A DNA stretch of 12,213 nt from DATJOQ01 sp050010455 (GTDB lineage Bacteria; Desulfobacterota; Binatia; Binatales; Binataceae), in the NCBI GenBank assembly GCA_050010455.1, contig JBEKLA010000110.1:1-12213 (forward strand), in the 5' to 3' direction. This document shows positions 1-5,500 of the stretch, in pieces. The translations under genes were made by a program, and so were the position numbers. Position 1 is the stretch's first letter; the number at the start of each line of letters is the position of its first letter. Below the pieces are notes generated by a model. It was not told the origin of the DNA. It did not search any database and saw only the letters and a program-made list of their open reading frames with translations.

Positions 1-44
1 CGGCCGCCGAGCACCGACGTCATCGCTTCGCGCAGCTTGCTCAC
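1..44 (-). CDS. trpD: Anthranilate phosphoribosyltransferase, N-terminal fragment (cut by window edge)
   Basis: Only the first 14 codons and two bases are inside the window. The frame opens with GTG at 44-42, which shares four bases (GTGA) with the trpG stop, and reads (M)SKLREAMTSVLGGR. This resembles the first helix of TrpD proteins, which usually begin with a short helix of the type 'I-R-E-A-L-x-x-L-x-x-G'. TrpD transfers phosphoribose from PRPP to anthranilate, the step after TrpE/TrpG, so it fits the operon order trpE-trpG-trpD. The overlap implies translational coupling. The identity rests on position and a very short match, so it is likely but not proven. Confidence 0.6.
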   Translation of the reverse strand, partial: MSKLREAMTSVLGG

Positions 45-634
45 GACGCCGCCACCGATGCGAGAAAGTTGCGCAGGAGATGCTTGCCGTGCTGCGTTAG
101 GATCGACTCCGGATGAAACTGCACGCCCTCGATCGGATAGCGCTTATGTCTGAGCCCCATGATTTCGCCCTCGGCCGTCCATGCCGAAACCTCCAGGCAT
201 TGCGGCAGCGAGGCGCGCTCGACCAGCAGCGAATGATAGCGAATCGCCTCGAACGGGCTGGGCACGCCGGCGAACAAAGTCTTGCCGTCGTGCAGGATCG
301 GCGACGTCTTGCCATGCATCAGGCGGCCCGCGCGCACCACCTTGCCGCCGAAAGCCTCGCCGATACACTGATGGCCGAGGCAGACGCCGAGGATCGGAAA
401 CTCACCCGCCAGCTCGCGCAGGATCGGCACGCAGATTCCGGCCTCGCGCGGCGTGCATGGTCCCGGTGACAGCACGATCGCATCGGGCTTCAGCGCCCGC
501 GCCCCGGCGACGTCTATCGCGTCGTTGCGTTTGACGGTCAGATCGGCGCCCAGCTCGCCAAGGTACTGCACAAGATTGAAGGTGAACGAATCGTAGTTGT
601 CGATCATCAGGATTTTGACCGCGGTGGAACTCAT
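41..634 (-). CDS. trpG: Anthranilate synthase component II, glutamine amidotransferase
   Basis: This 197-residue protein is a class I glutamine amidotransferase of the TrpG/PabA family at normal family length. It releases ammonia from glutamine for TrpE. Visible motifs are the N-terminal IDNYDSFTFNLVQYLG (11-26), the oxyanion segment LSPGPCTP (55-62), the nucleophile motif GVCLGHQ with Cys85, HGKTSPI (108-114), and the catalytic His174 and Glu176 in QFHPES. The ATG at 634 lies 3 bases after the trpE stop and is preceded by AGGG at a good distance. A second ATG at residue 10 is possible but has no clear ribosome binding site. TrpG and PabA cannot be told apart by sequence here. The adjacent trpE and trpD make tryptophan synthesis the main role, though sharing with folate synthesis is possible in organisms with one copy. 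Confidence 0.95.
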   Translation of the reverse strand: MSSTAVKILMIDNYDSFTFNLVQYLGELGADLTVKRNDAIDVAGARALKPDAIVLSPGPCTPREAGICVPILRELAGEFPILGVCLGHQCIGEAFGGKVVRAGRLMHGKTSPILHDGKTLFAGVPSPFEAIRYHSLLVERASLPQCLEVSAWTAEGEIMGLRHKRYPIEGVQFHPESILTQHGKHLLRNFLASVAAS

Positions 635-637
635 CGC

Positions 638-2140
638 TCAGCCCTGCGCCGCAGCGGACTCGAAATCGCGCGCCGCGCCCAGCGCGCGCACCATCGCCTT
701 GGCCTTGTTGACTGATTCCTCGTACTCGGCGGCGGGATCGGAATCGGCCACGACGCCGCCTCCGGCCTGGATATAAACCCTGCCGTCCTTGATCAGCAGC
801 GTTCTCAGCGCGATCGCGGTATCCATGTTGCCGGTGTAGCTGAAATAACCGACCGCGCCCGCATAAACGCCGCGGCGCGTGGGCTCAAGCTCATCGATTA
901 TCTCCATTGCGCGGATCTTGGGCGCGCCGGATACCGTGCCCTGCGGGAAGGTGGCGCGAAATGCGTCGAAGGCGTCCGCTCCCTGGCGCAGCTTTCCGCG
1001 AACGTTCGAGACGATATGCATCACGTGCGAGTAGCGCTCGACCACCATCAACTCAGTGACCTCGACCGATCCGATCTCCGCCACCCTGCCTACGTCGTTG
1101 CGCCCCAGGTCGACCAGCATTACGTGCTCGGCGCGTTCCTTGGGGTCGGCGAGCAACTCGCGCTCCAGGCGCAGGTCTTCGGCCTCGTCGACGCCGCGGC
1201 GGCGAGTACCGGCAATCGGCCGGAGCGTGATTTCGCGCCCCTCCAGCCGCACCATCACTTCGGGCGAAGCGCCCGCGACCACGTGATCGCCAAGCTTCAA
1301 GTAAAACATGTAGGGCGAGGGATTGATGCCGCGCAGGGCGCGATAGATGTTGAACGGATGGACCTTGAGCGCGGCCTCGAAGCGCTGCGAGGGAACCACC
1401 TGGATAATGTCGCCGGCCGCGACGTACTCCTTGGCCGCCTCGACCATCGCCATGTAGCCTTCGCGCGTCTGGTTCGAGGTGACAATCGGCTCCGCGCCGT
1501 CGGCCGCAACTCCCAGACGCGGTGGCGTCACGCGATCCGCCAATCGAGCCACGACCTGATCGATCTTCGCGACTGCGCTTTGATAGGCCGCGTGGGTGGA
1601 CGCGAACTCGTCGAGCGGCGCGTTGGCAATAATCTTGAGCGTCTGGCGGACGTTGTCGAACACCAGCAGCGTATCGGTGAACATCATGTGGAGATCGGGA
1701 AGGCGGAGGTCGTCGGGCGGCGAATTCGGCAGCCGTTCGAAATAGCGCACGACATCGTAAGTCAGATAGCCGACGGCTCCGCCGAAGAATCGCGGCAATC
1801 CGTCGATTTGCGGCGCACGCAGGCGCTTGACCTCGTGACGTAGACTTTCGAACGGATCCGCGACGGTGCGCACCTCGGTATCGCGGCCGGGGCGAATTAC
1901 CTCCATTGTAGTGCCGCGCCCTCGCAACACCATGGCCGGCTCGGCCCCGAGGAACGTATAGCGCGCCCATTTTTCGCCGCCGCGAACGCTTTCGAGCAAG
2001 AACGCATAGTCGCCGCGCGCGATCTTCAGGAACGCCGAAACCGGAGTTTCGAGGTCGGCCGCGATCTCGCGGCACACCGGGATAAGGTTAAAGTTCTGCG
2101 CGGCTAGCGCGTCAAAGTCGTGTTGATTTGGCGTGAGCAT
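638..2140 (-). CDS. trpE: Anthranilate synthase component I
   Basis: TrpE converts chorismate and ammonia to anthranilate, the first committed step of tryptophan synthesis, in complex with TrpG. From the ATG at 2140 the protein has 500 residues, typical of stand-alone TrpE. The N-terminal part carries LLES (48-51 from this start), the element that in known TrpE proteins contributes to feedback inhibition by tryptophan. The C-terminal chorismate-binding domain shows LRPIAGTRRRG, DLGRNDVGRVA, FPQGTVSGAPKIRAME and IQAGGGVVADSDP, all expected of an active enzyme. An in-frame GTG at 2149 gives 503 residues, but GGGAG ends one base before it, whereas that GGGAG sits 10 bases before the ATG at 2140, so the ATG is preferred. 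Expression is predicted to be governed by the attenuator at 2209-2342. Confidence 0.96.
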   Translation of the reverse strand: MLTPNQHDFDALAAQNFNLIPVCREIAADLETPVSAFLKIARGDYAFLLESVRGGEKWARYTFLGAEPAMVLRGRGTTMEVIRPGRDTEVRTVADPFESLRHEVKRLRAPQIDGLPRFFGGAVGYLTYDVVRYFERLPNSPPDDLRLPDLHMMFTDTLLVFDNVRQTLKIIANAPLDEFASTHAAYQSAVAKIDQVVARLADRVTPPRLGVAADGAEPIVTSNQTREGYMAMVEAAKEYVAAGDIIQVVPSQRFEAALKVHPFNIYRALRGINPSPYMFYLKLGDHVVAGASPEVMVRLEGREITLRPIAGTRRRGVDEAEDLRLERELLADPKERAEHVMLVDLGRNDVGRVAEIGSVEVTELMVVERYSHVMHIVSNVRGKLRQGADAFDAFRATFPQGTVSGAPKIRAMEIIDELEPTRRGVYAGAVGYFSYTGNMDTAIALRTLLIKDGRVYIQAGGGVVADSDPAAEYEESVNKAKAMVRALGAARDFESAAAQG

Positions 2141-2208
2141 CAGACTCACTCTCCCGGCTCAATCGCCGCTGGTTCCGTTACCTGAGGCCCGCCGGCATGG
2201 CGGAAACT

Positions 2209-2242
2209 AAAAAGGGCCGCAGGTGTTTCGCCCGCGGCCCTT
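2209..2242 (-). terminator. Intrinsic terminator of the trp leader (attenuator)
   Basis: Read on the minus strand, AAGGGCCGC (2242-2234) and GCGGCCCTT (2220-2212) form a perfect 9-bp stem with a 13-base loop. T2213-T2209 follow directly as a run of five T. It lies about 70 bases before the trpE start and after the leader ORF, so it would stop transcription before the structural genes. Part of its 5' arm (2238-2233) can pair alternatively with upstream leader sequence, as expected for an attenuator. Confidence 0.85.
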
Positions 2243-2279
2243 AAAGTATCGGTTTCGGTATCGTTTGCGAAACCGCAGC

Positions 2280-2342
2280 CTAGGCGAACGCCCGCGCGCA
2301 CTCGCGCCAAGTCGCCCAAGCTGTCCGGTAATCGCACTTCAT
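2280..2342 (-). CDS. trpL: trp leader peptide with two Trp codons
   Basis: An ATG at 2342-2340 opens a 20-codon ORF, MKCDYRTAWATWRECARAFA, ending in TAG at 2282-2280. Trp codons are numbers 9 (2318-2316) and 12 (2309-2307). Two Trp in 20 residues, just before a terminator and trpE, is what a ribosome-stalling leader peptide should look like, and the peptide itself probably has no other function. The first Trp codon lies in the 5' arm of the 12-bp leader stem and the stop codon in the 3' arm. No strong ribosome binding site is seen. AGG at 2357-2355 is about 12 bases away, and the nearby promoter candidate would leave almost no 5' leader, so leaderless translation is possible. Confidence 0.8.
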   Translation of the reverse strand: MKCDYRTAWATWRECARAFA

Positions 2343-2348
2343 ATCAAT

Positions 2349-2381
2349 ATATTACCTATCGATGCCGACTGGCGCTGTCAA
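2349..2381 (-). promoter_or_regulatory. Candidate trp operon promoter
   Basis: On the minus strand a consensus -35 box TTGACA lies at 2381-2376, in the short gap between the SPOR gene and the leader ORF. The -10 is uncertain. TAATAT at 2354-2349 looks best but the spacer would be 21 bases, while TAGGTA at 2358-2353 gives 17 bases and a poor match. Either would start transcription at or within a few bases of the leader ATG. A weaker alternative, TTGCCG with TACGCT 18 bases on, overlaps the end of the SPOR gene and would allow a leader of about 30 bases. Confidence 0.4.
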
Positions 2382-2386
2382 CAGCG
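2373..2386. repeat. Inverted repeat overlapping the trp -35 box
   Basis: On the plus strand CGCTGT and ACAGCG form 6-base arms separated by only CA. The minus-strand TTGACA box lies inside it. The position suits a repressor operator, but it does not resemble the E. coli TrpR box and could be chance. Confidence 0.35.
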
Positions 2387-2397
2387 TATCCGCACGA

Positions 2398-3090
2398 CTA
2401 ATGGGTCGGCAACGAACCCTCGTATTCGGTTCGCAATCGCTGTTCGGCGGCGCGCGCCTCGTCCTCGGTGTCGTAATGTCCGACGCGAACCTTGTACCAG
2501 GTCTGGCCGTTGATTTCGGTCGGAACGATATAGGGTTCGTATCCACCAGCGGTAAGCCTTCGCACGACGTTTTCCGCGCCTTGCCGATCCATCACGGCGT
2601 CGATCTGAATGCTGTACGGCTGATGGCTATGCGGACGCACGCCGGCGCTGGACGGCGCTTCGCGCGCCGCGAGCTTGCGCTCGGGATGAGTGGTCTTGTG
2701 GACGGAGGCAGCCGACGACGATGCAGTCGCTGAACCCATTGTCGTCGCTGGCGGCACCGCCACCGCGACCCGCTTCGCGCCAGGCGTTGGCGAAGCAAGC
2801 GGAGCCATCAAGCCCGGAGGTTTGGCGATCGCGGCGATCTCGCGCGTGCCCGGGGTCGGCGAGGCCGACGCGAGCGAGTGCGACGCCAGCGTTTCGAGAC
2901 TCGTGCCGGCTGTCGGTGCCGGCGCGGGCTGAGCCGGCAGCGGATAGATAGCCGCGACTTCCCGGCTATGTTGATCCTCGACGGCGAGCTCGTGGCCCGT
3001 GATCAATCCCAGGCAAAAGACCGCACCGGAGAGTCCTAGTAGACCGGCGCCGAGTAGCAATCCTCCACCGATTCCAATCTCAAAGCGCAT
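2398..3090 (-). CDS. Membrane-anchored SPOR-domain protein
   Basis: This 230-residue protein has a short cytoplasmic start, one Gly/Leu-rich transmembrane segment (about 7-31), a long Pro/Ala/Ser/Thr-rich linker (about 45-155) and a C-terminal SPOR domain (about 158-228). The domain shows YSIQIDAV, GAENVVRRLTAGGYEPYIV and WYKVRVGHYDTEDEARAAEQRL, which is the usual SPOR pattern. SPOR domains bind glycan strands stripped of stem peptides and direct proteins to the division septum, so a periplasmic septal role is expected by family. It starts 6 bases after the argS stop and is probably co-transcribed with argS. An argS-SPOR pair is a familiar arrangement. The linker is low-complexity and probably poorly conserved. 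The exact function within division is unknown. Confidence 0.88.
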   Translation of the reverse strand: MRFEIGIGGGLLLGAGLLGLSGAVFCLGLITGHELAVEDQHSREVAAIYPLPAQPAPAPTAGTSLETLASHSLASASPTPGTREIAAIAKPPGLMAPLASPTPGAKRVAVAVPPATTMGSATASSSAASVHKTTHPERKLAAREAPSSAGVRPHSHQPYSIQIDAVMDRQGAENVVRRLTAGGYEPYIVPTEINGQTWYKVRVGHYDTEDEARAAEQRLRTEYEGSLPTH

Positions 3091-3096
3091 CGATTC

Positions 3097-4761
3097 TCAC
3101 ATACGTTCGGGCGCGTTCACGCCCAGCAGGCCAAGACCGGCGGCGATACCTTGCCTGATCAGTCCGGCCAGGAACAGCCGCGCGCAACTCAAATCGTGAT
3201 CGCTACCAATTATACGATTGGTGGGCTTGTTGTAATAGCGGTGGAACTCGCCCGCCAACTCGAGCAGGTAAAACGGTATCCGATGCGGTTCGAGAGCCTC
3301 GACGGCGCCGCGCACCACTTCCGGCAATTCGAGCATCCGTTTGGCCAAGTCCAGCTCCTCAGCCGAGAGCAGATTCAGATCGATCTGCGATAAATCGGCG
3401 GGCAGTCGAAGGCCAGCCTTATCGGCCTCGCGAAAGACGCTCGCCAGCCGCGCGTGCGCGTACTGAACGTAAAAGACCGGATTCTCGGGCGCCTGGCGCT
3501 TGGCGAGATCGAGATCGAAGTCCAGATGCGTGTCGCTCTTGCGAAACAGGAAGAAGAATCGAACTACATCAACGCCGACTTCATCGATCAGCTCATCCAG
3601 CGTGACGTAGGTCGCCTTGCGCGTCGACATCTTCACCTTCTCGCCGCCGCGCGTGAGCGTCACGAACTGGTAGATGATCACGTGGATCGTGCTGGTGTCA
3701 TGGCCGAGAGCTTTGATCGCCGCCATCACGCCCTGATACTCGGCGATATGGTCGGCGCCAAACACATCAATGATCACGTCGAAGCCGCGCTTGAGCTTGT
3801 CGATATGATAGGCGATATCCGGCGTTCGATAGGTAGGCTCGCGCTCTGGCCCGGAGCGGATCAGCACCTGATCTTTTGGCAGACCCAGCGGCTCGCCCTT
3901 GAGCCACACCGCGCCGTCGTATTCGGCGATCAGTCCCGCGTTGCGCAGACCGTCGAGCACGGCTTGAATCTGGCCGCCGCGTAGGAAATCGAGTTCGTTG
4001 GTGTAAACGTCGAAATGAATCTTGAGCCGCTCGCAGGTGCGACGGATATCGGCAAAGATCGAGGCTTCCGCAGCGGCGCGAAACGGTTCGAGATCGGTAG
4101 TTTCGAGCATCCGATCGCCGTGTCCCTCGAAAATCGTGTGCGCTATCTCGCGGATGTACTCGCCTTGATAGCCGTCCTCGGGCAGCGCAGCCTCGCGGCC
4201 GCACTCATTGAGGTAACGAGCGCGTACCGATTCGCCCAACAGTCTCATCTGCCGGCCGCCGTTGTTGAAATAATATTCACGAGTCACTCGATAGCCTGTG
4301 GCCTCGTGGATACGCGCGATAGTATCGCCGACCACGGCGTTGCGGCCGTGCCCGACCGTCAGCGGACCGGTGGGATTGGCCGAAAGAAATTCGACGTCCA
4401 CCGTCTTGCCGCCGCCAAACTGCGGAATCCAATACGAATCGCCTTCGACCGAAGCGCGGCGCAACTCGTTGTGCCAGAACCGCGGCGCCATCCGGAAATT
4501 GATAAAGCCCGGTCCGGCGATCGCGACCTCAGCGATATCGCTCCCGGGCTCGAGATTGTTCTTGATTATCTCGGCAAGCTTGCGCGGCGGCATCCCCTCG
4601 GCACGTGCCAGCACCAATGCCGCGTTGGTGGCGACGTCACCATGGCTCGGGTCTTTCGGTGCGTCGACGCTGAAGCCAACCGGACCCGATGACTTCAATT
4701 GCCCGGCGCCGCGCGCGCGCCCTATCGCTGCTTCCAGCAGATTGATTACCTGTTGCTTCAT
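3097..4761 (-). CDS. argS: Arginyl-tRNA synthetase
   Basis: This cytosolic class I synthetase charges tRNA-Arg. From the ATG at 4761 it has 554 residues, normal for bacterial ArgS. It contains the N-terminal Add-1-like domain, the family signature EFLSANPTGPLTVGHGRNAV with the HIGH-type motif as TVGH (about 135-138), the arginine-site region YYFNNGGRQM, a VFGADH segment, and a KMSTR version of KMSKS (about 377-381). The DALR anticodon-binding domain follows (from about FYVQYAHARLAS) and the protein ends with the typical LGVNAPERM. An in-frame TTG at 4800 would add 13 residues (MLSAESIGWGTDQ) that do not look like a family N terminus, so the ATG is preferred. It is the first gene of the minus-strand cluster. 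Confidence 0.96.
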   Translation of the reverse strand: MKQQVINLLEAAIGRARGAGQLKSSGPVGFSVDAPKDPSHGDVATNAALVLARAEGMPPRKLAEIIKNNLEPGSDIAEVAIAGPGFINFRMAPRFWHNELRRASVEGDSYWIPQFGGGKTVDVEFLSANPTGPLTVGHGRNAVVGDTIARIHEATGYRVTREYYFNNGGRQMRLLGESVRARYLNECGREAALPEDGYQGEYIREIAHTIFEGHGDRMLETTDLEPFRAAAEASIFADIRRTCERLKIHFDVYTNELDFLRGGQIQAVLDGLRNAGLIAEYDGAVWLKGEPLGLPKDQVLIRSGPEREPTYRTPDIAYHIDKLKRGFDVIIDVFGADHIAEYQGVMAAIKALGHDTSTIHVIIYQFVTLTRGGEKVKMSTRKATYVTLDELIDEVGVDVVRFFFLFRKSDTHLDFDLDLAKRQAPENPVFYVQYAHARLASVFREADKAGLRLPADLSQIDLNLLSAEELDLAKRMLELPEVVRGAVEALEPHRIPFYLLELAGEFHRYYNKPTNRIIGSDHDLSCARLFLAGLIRQGIAAGLGLLGVNAPERM

Positions 4762-5012
4762 CTGATCGGTGCCCCAGCCAATGCTCTCCGCGCTCAGCAA
4801 TCGTGCCAGATAGGGCCTGTCATGTTAAGGCGCGATTCTGCCAAGATAAAGCGTTAAAAGCATAAAATTACGCATCACATAACACTGTTGGCCACATTTG
4901 CGTTTCGCCAACTATTGTCAACCATCGCCCCAGATTGGGATCGCTCAACATAAACTCGATGGTCGAAATCTCGCTCGCAAAGTGTATGATACCGACTAAG
5001 GCCCTAAATCTC

Positions 5013-5390
5013 ATGCTTGCCCGTCGAAAGAAACGCATTACCAACCTGTTTCTTTTGATGATCGAGATCACCTTTGTGGTGTTGACCCTAAGGGTGATTA
5101 CCAAACCGCTTCGACCCGATAGACTGCCCAGCGTCGCCACCCACATCACCCAGGTTCGCACTGCACTGACTCGCGGCCTCAGCCTCGAGGTCAGCGACGG
5201 CCACGTAAACCTATCAACCAAGCTGGCGACCTTGCAGTCCGCAAACCGGGAATTGCTCGCATCAATCATGGCGCCAAAGACGGCTCATGAGCCCCGCCCC
5301 GGATGCGACAGCCCGGTGCCTTTGCTCCGACTATTATCTCGCTTAAAAATCCCGGTGTCAGGCTCCGACGACCTTTCTGTGATCGGCTAG
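5013..5390 (+). CDS. Doubtful small membrane protein
   Basis: From the ATG at 5013 the frame encodes 125 residues. It begins with a basic stretch MLARRKKR, followed by one hydrophobic segment (about 9-28, ITNLFLLMIEITFVVLTLRV) of transmembrane length. A region with helix-forming character follows, SLEVSDGHVNLSTKLATLQS, and then a Pro/Arg-rich tail. The positive-inside start plus one hydrophobic helix is the only feature in favour. AAGG at 4998-5001 is 11 bases before the ATG, a weak ribosome binding site. No family is recognised. The frame stays open upstream to a TTG at 4935. A rival ORF lies on the other strand. The region may simply be non-coding or a decayed gene. Confidence 0.25.
   Translation: MLARRKKRITNLFLLMIEITFVVLTLRVITKPLRPDRLPSVATHITQVRTALTRGLSLEVSDGHVNLSTKLATLQSANRELLASIMAPKTAHEPRPGCDSPVPLLRLLSRLKIPVSGSDDLSVIG
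5085..5095. repeat. Perfect palindrome ACCCTAAGGGT
   Basis: Five-base arms around a central A, with partial symmetry extending outward (GGT at 5078-5080 and ACC at 5100-5102 also match). It lies in the divergent spacer and could be an operator site. There is no evidence for which regulator would bind. Confidence 0.35.
5282..5293. repeat. Perfect 12-bp palindrome GGCTCATGAGCC
   Basis: A gapless self-complementary 12-mer about 210 bases before the permease start. It could be a dimeric regulator site or chance in GC-rich DNA. Confidence 0.35.
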
Positions 5391-5398
5391 AGAATGGC

Positions 5399-5428
5399 GC
5401 GGGCGCGCGCTTCGCAAGAAGCGCCCGC
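5399..5428 (+). promoter_or_regulatory. GNRA-capped hairpin upstream of the efflux operon
   Basis: GCTTC (5409-5413) and GAAGC (5418-5422) pair around a GCAA tetraloop. GCGGGC (5399-5404) and GCCCGC (5423-5428) extend the stem below a 4-base bulge (5405-5408). There is no T tract, so it is not an ordinary intrinsic terminator. In RNA it would be a very stable leader hairpin about 70 bases ahead of the permease ATG. Confidence 0.35.
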
Positions 5429-5500
5429 CGCAGGCAGGCGCGCGAAACTTGTGCCGCACCTGCCCGAGTTGAACTCCCGTAATAGTCGAGGTTCTTCGCG

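Larger units (their letters stand above)
2209..2342 (-). promoter_or_regulatory. trp operon transcription attenuator (leader peptide type)
   Basis: Seen directly: CAGCTTGGGCGA (2323-2312) pairs with TCGCCTAGGCTG (2287-2276) over 12 bp, two of them G-U. The 5' arm includes Trp codon 9 of the leader ORF and the 3' arm includes its TAG stop. The next base, 2275, starts a second perfect hairpin, CGGTTTCG (2275-2268) with CGAAACCG (2257-2250). The intrinsic terminator then follows at 2242-2209. If a ribosome stalls at the Trp codons, the freed 3' arm can pair TTCGCC (2288-2283) with GGCGAA (2232-2227) and GGC (2280-2278) with GCC (2238-2236), which would break the terminator stem. This is the logic of trp attenuation known from enterobacteria and rhizobia. 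The pairings are manual, not energy-calculated. Confidence 0.8.
4762..5500. other. Divergent spacer between argS and the efflux operon
   Basis: About 740 bases without a convincing gene, visibly less GC-rich than its surroundings near 4830-5110. It should carry the argS promoter (minus) and the efflux operon promoter (plus), but no good -35/-10 pair was found for either. TATGAT at 4985-4990 is an isolated -10-like box. GTTGGC (4887-4892) and GCCAAC (4907-4912) form a short inverted repeat. Two long ORFs overlap on opposite strands here, 5013-5390 on plus and 4868-5269 on minus. Their third codon positions coincide, so GC bias cannot choose between them. No tRNA, transposase or riboswitch was recognised. 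Confidence 0.5.

Noticed and set aside
1016..1843. Long 275-codon ORF on the plus strand opposite trpE, and a 340-codon minus-strand one in another frame.
   Set aside because: Both are shadows of the high-GC third positions of trpE. Their composition is Arg/His-rich and without family motifs.
2146..2337. A 63-codon minus-strand ORF overlapping the trpE start by a few bases, in a different frame from the trp leader peptide.
   Set aside because: It runs straight through the attenuator stems and terminator, opens with GTG without a ribosome binding site, and resembles no family. The leader peptide in the other frame explains the region better.
4803..4815. Minus-strand TGGCACGATTGC near argS as a sigma54 promoter.
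   Set aside because: The GG and GC elements are three bases too close for the -24/-12 spacing.
4868..5269. Minus-strand 133-codon ORF in the argS-efflux spacer.
   Set aside because: No ribosome binding site, no recognised motif, and overlap with an opposed ORF of similar quality. Not enough to call a gene.
5322..5349. TTGCTC-N16-TAAAAA as a promoter for the efflux operon.
   Set aside because: Only half of the -35 bases match consensus, so it is indistinguishable from chance.
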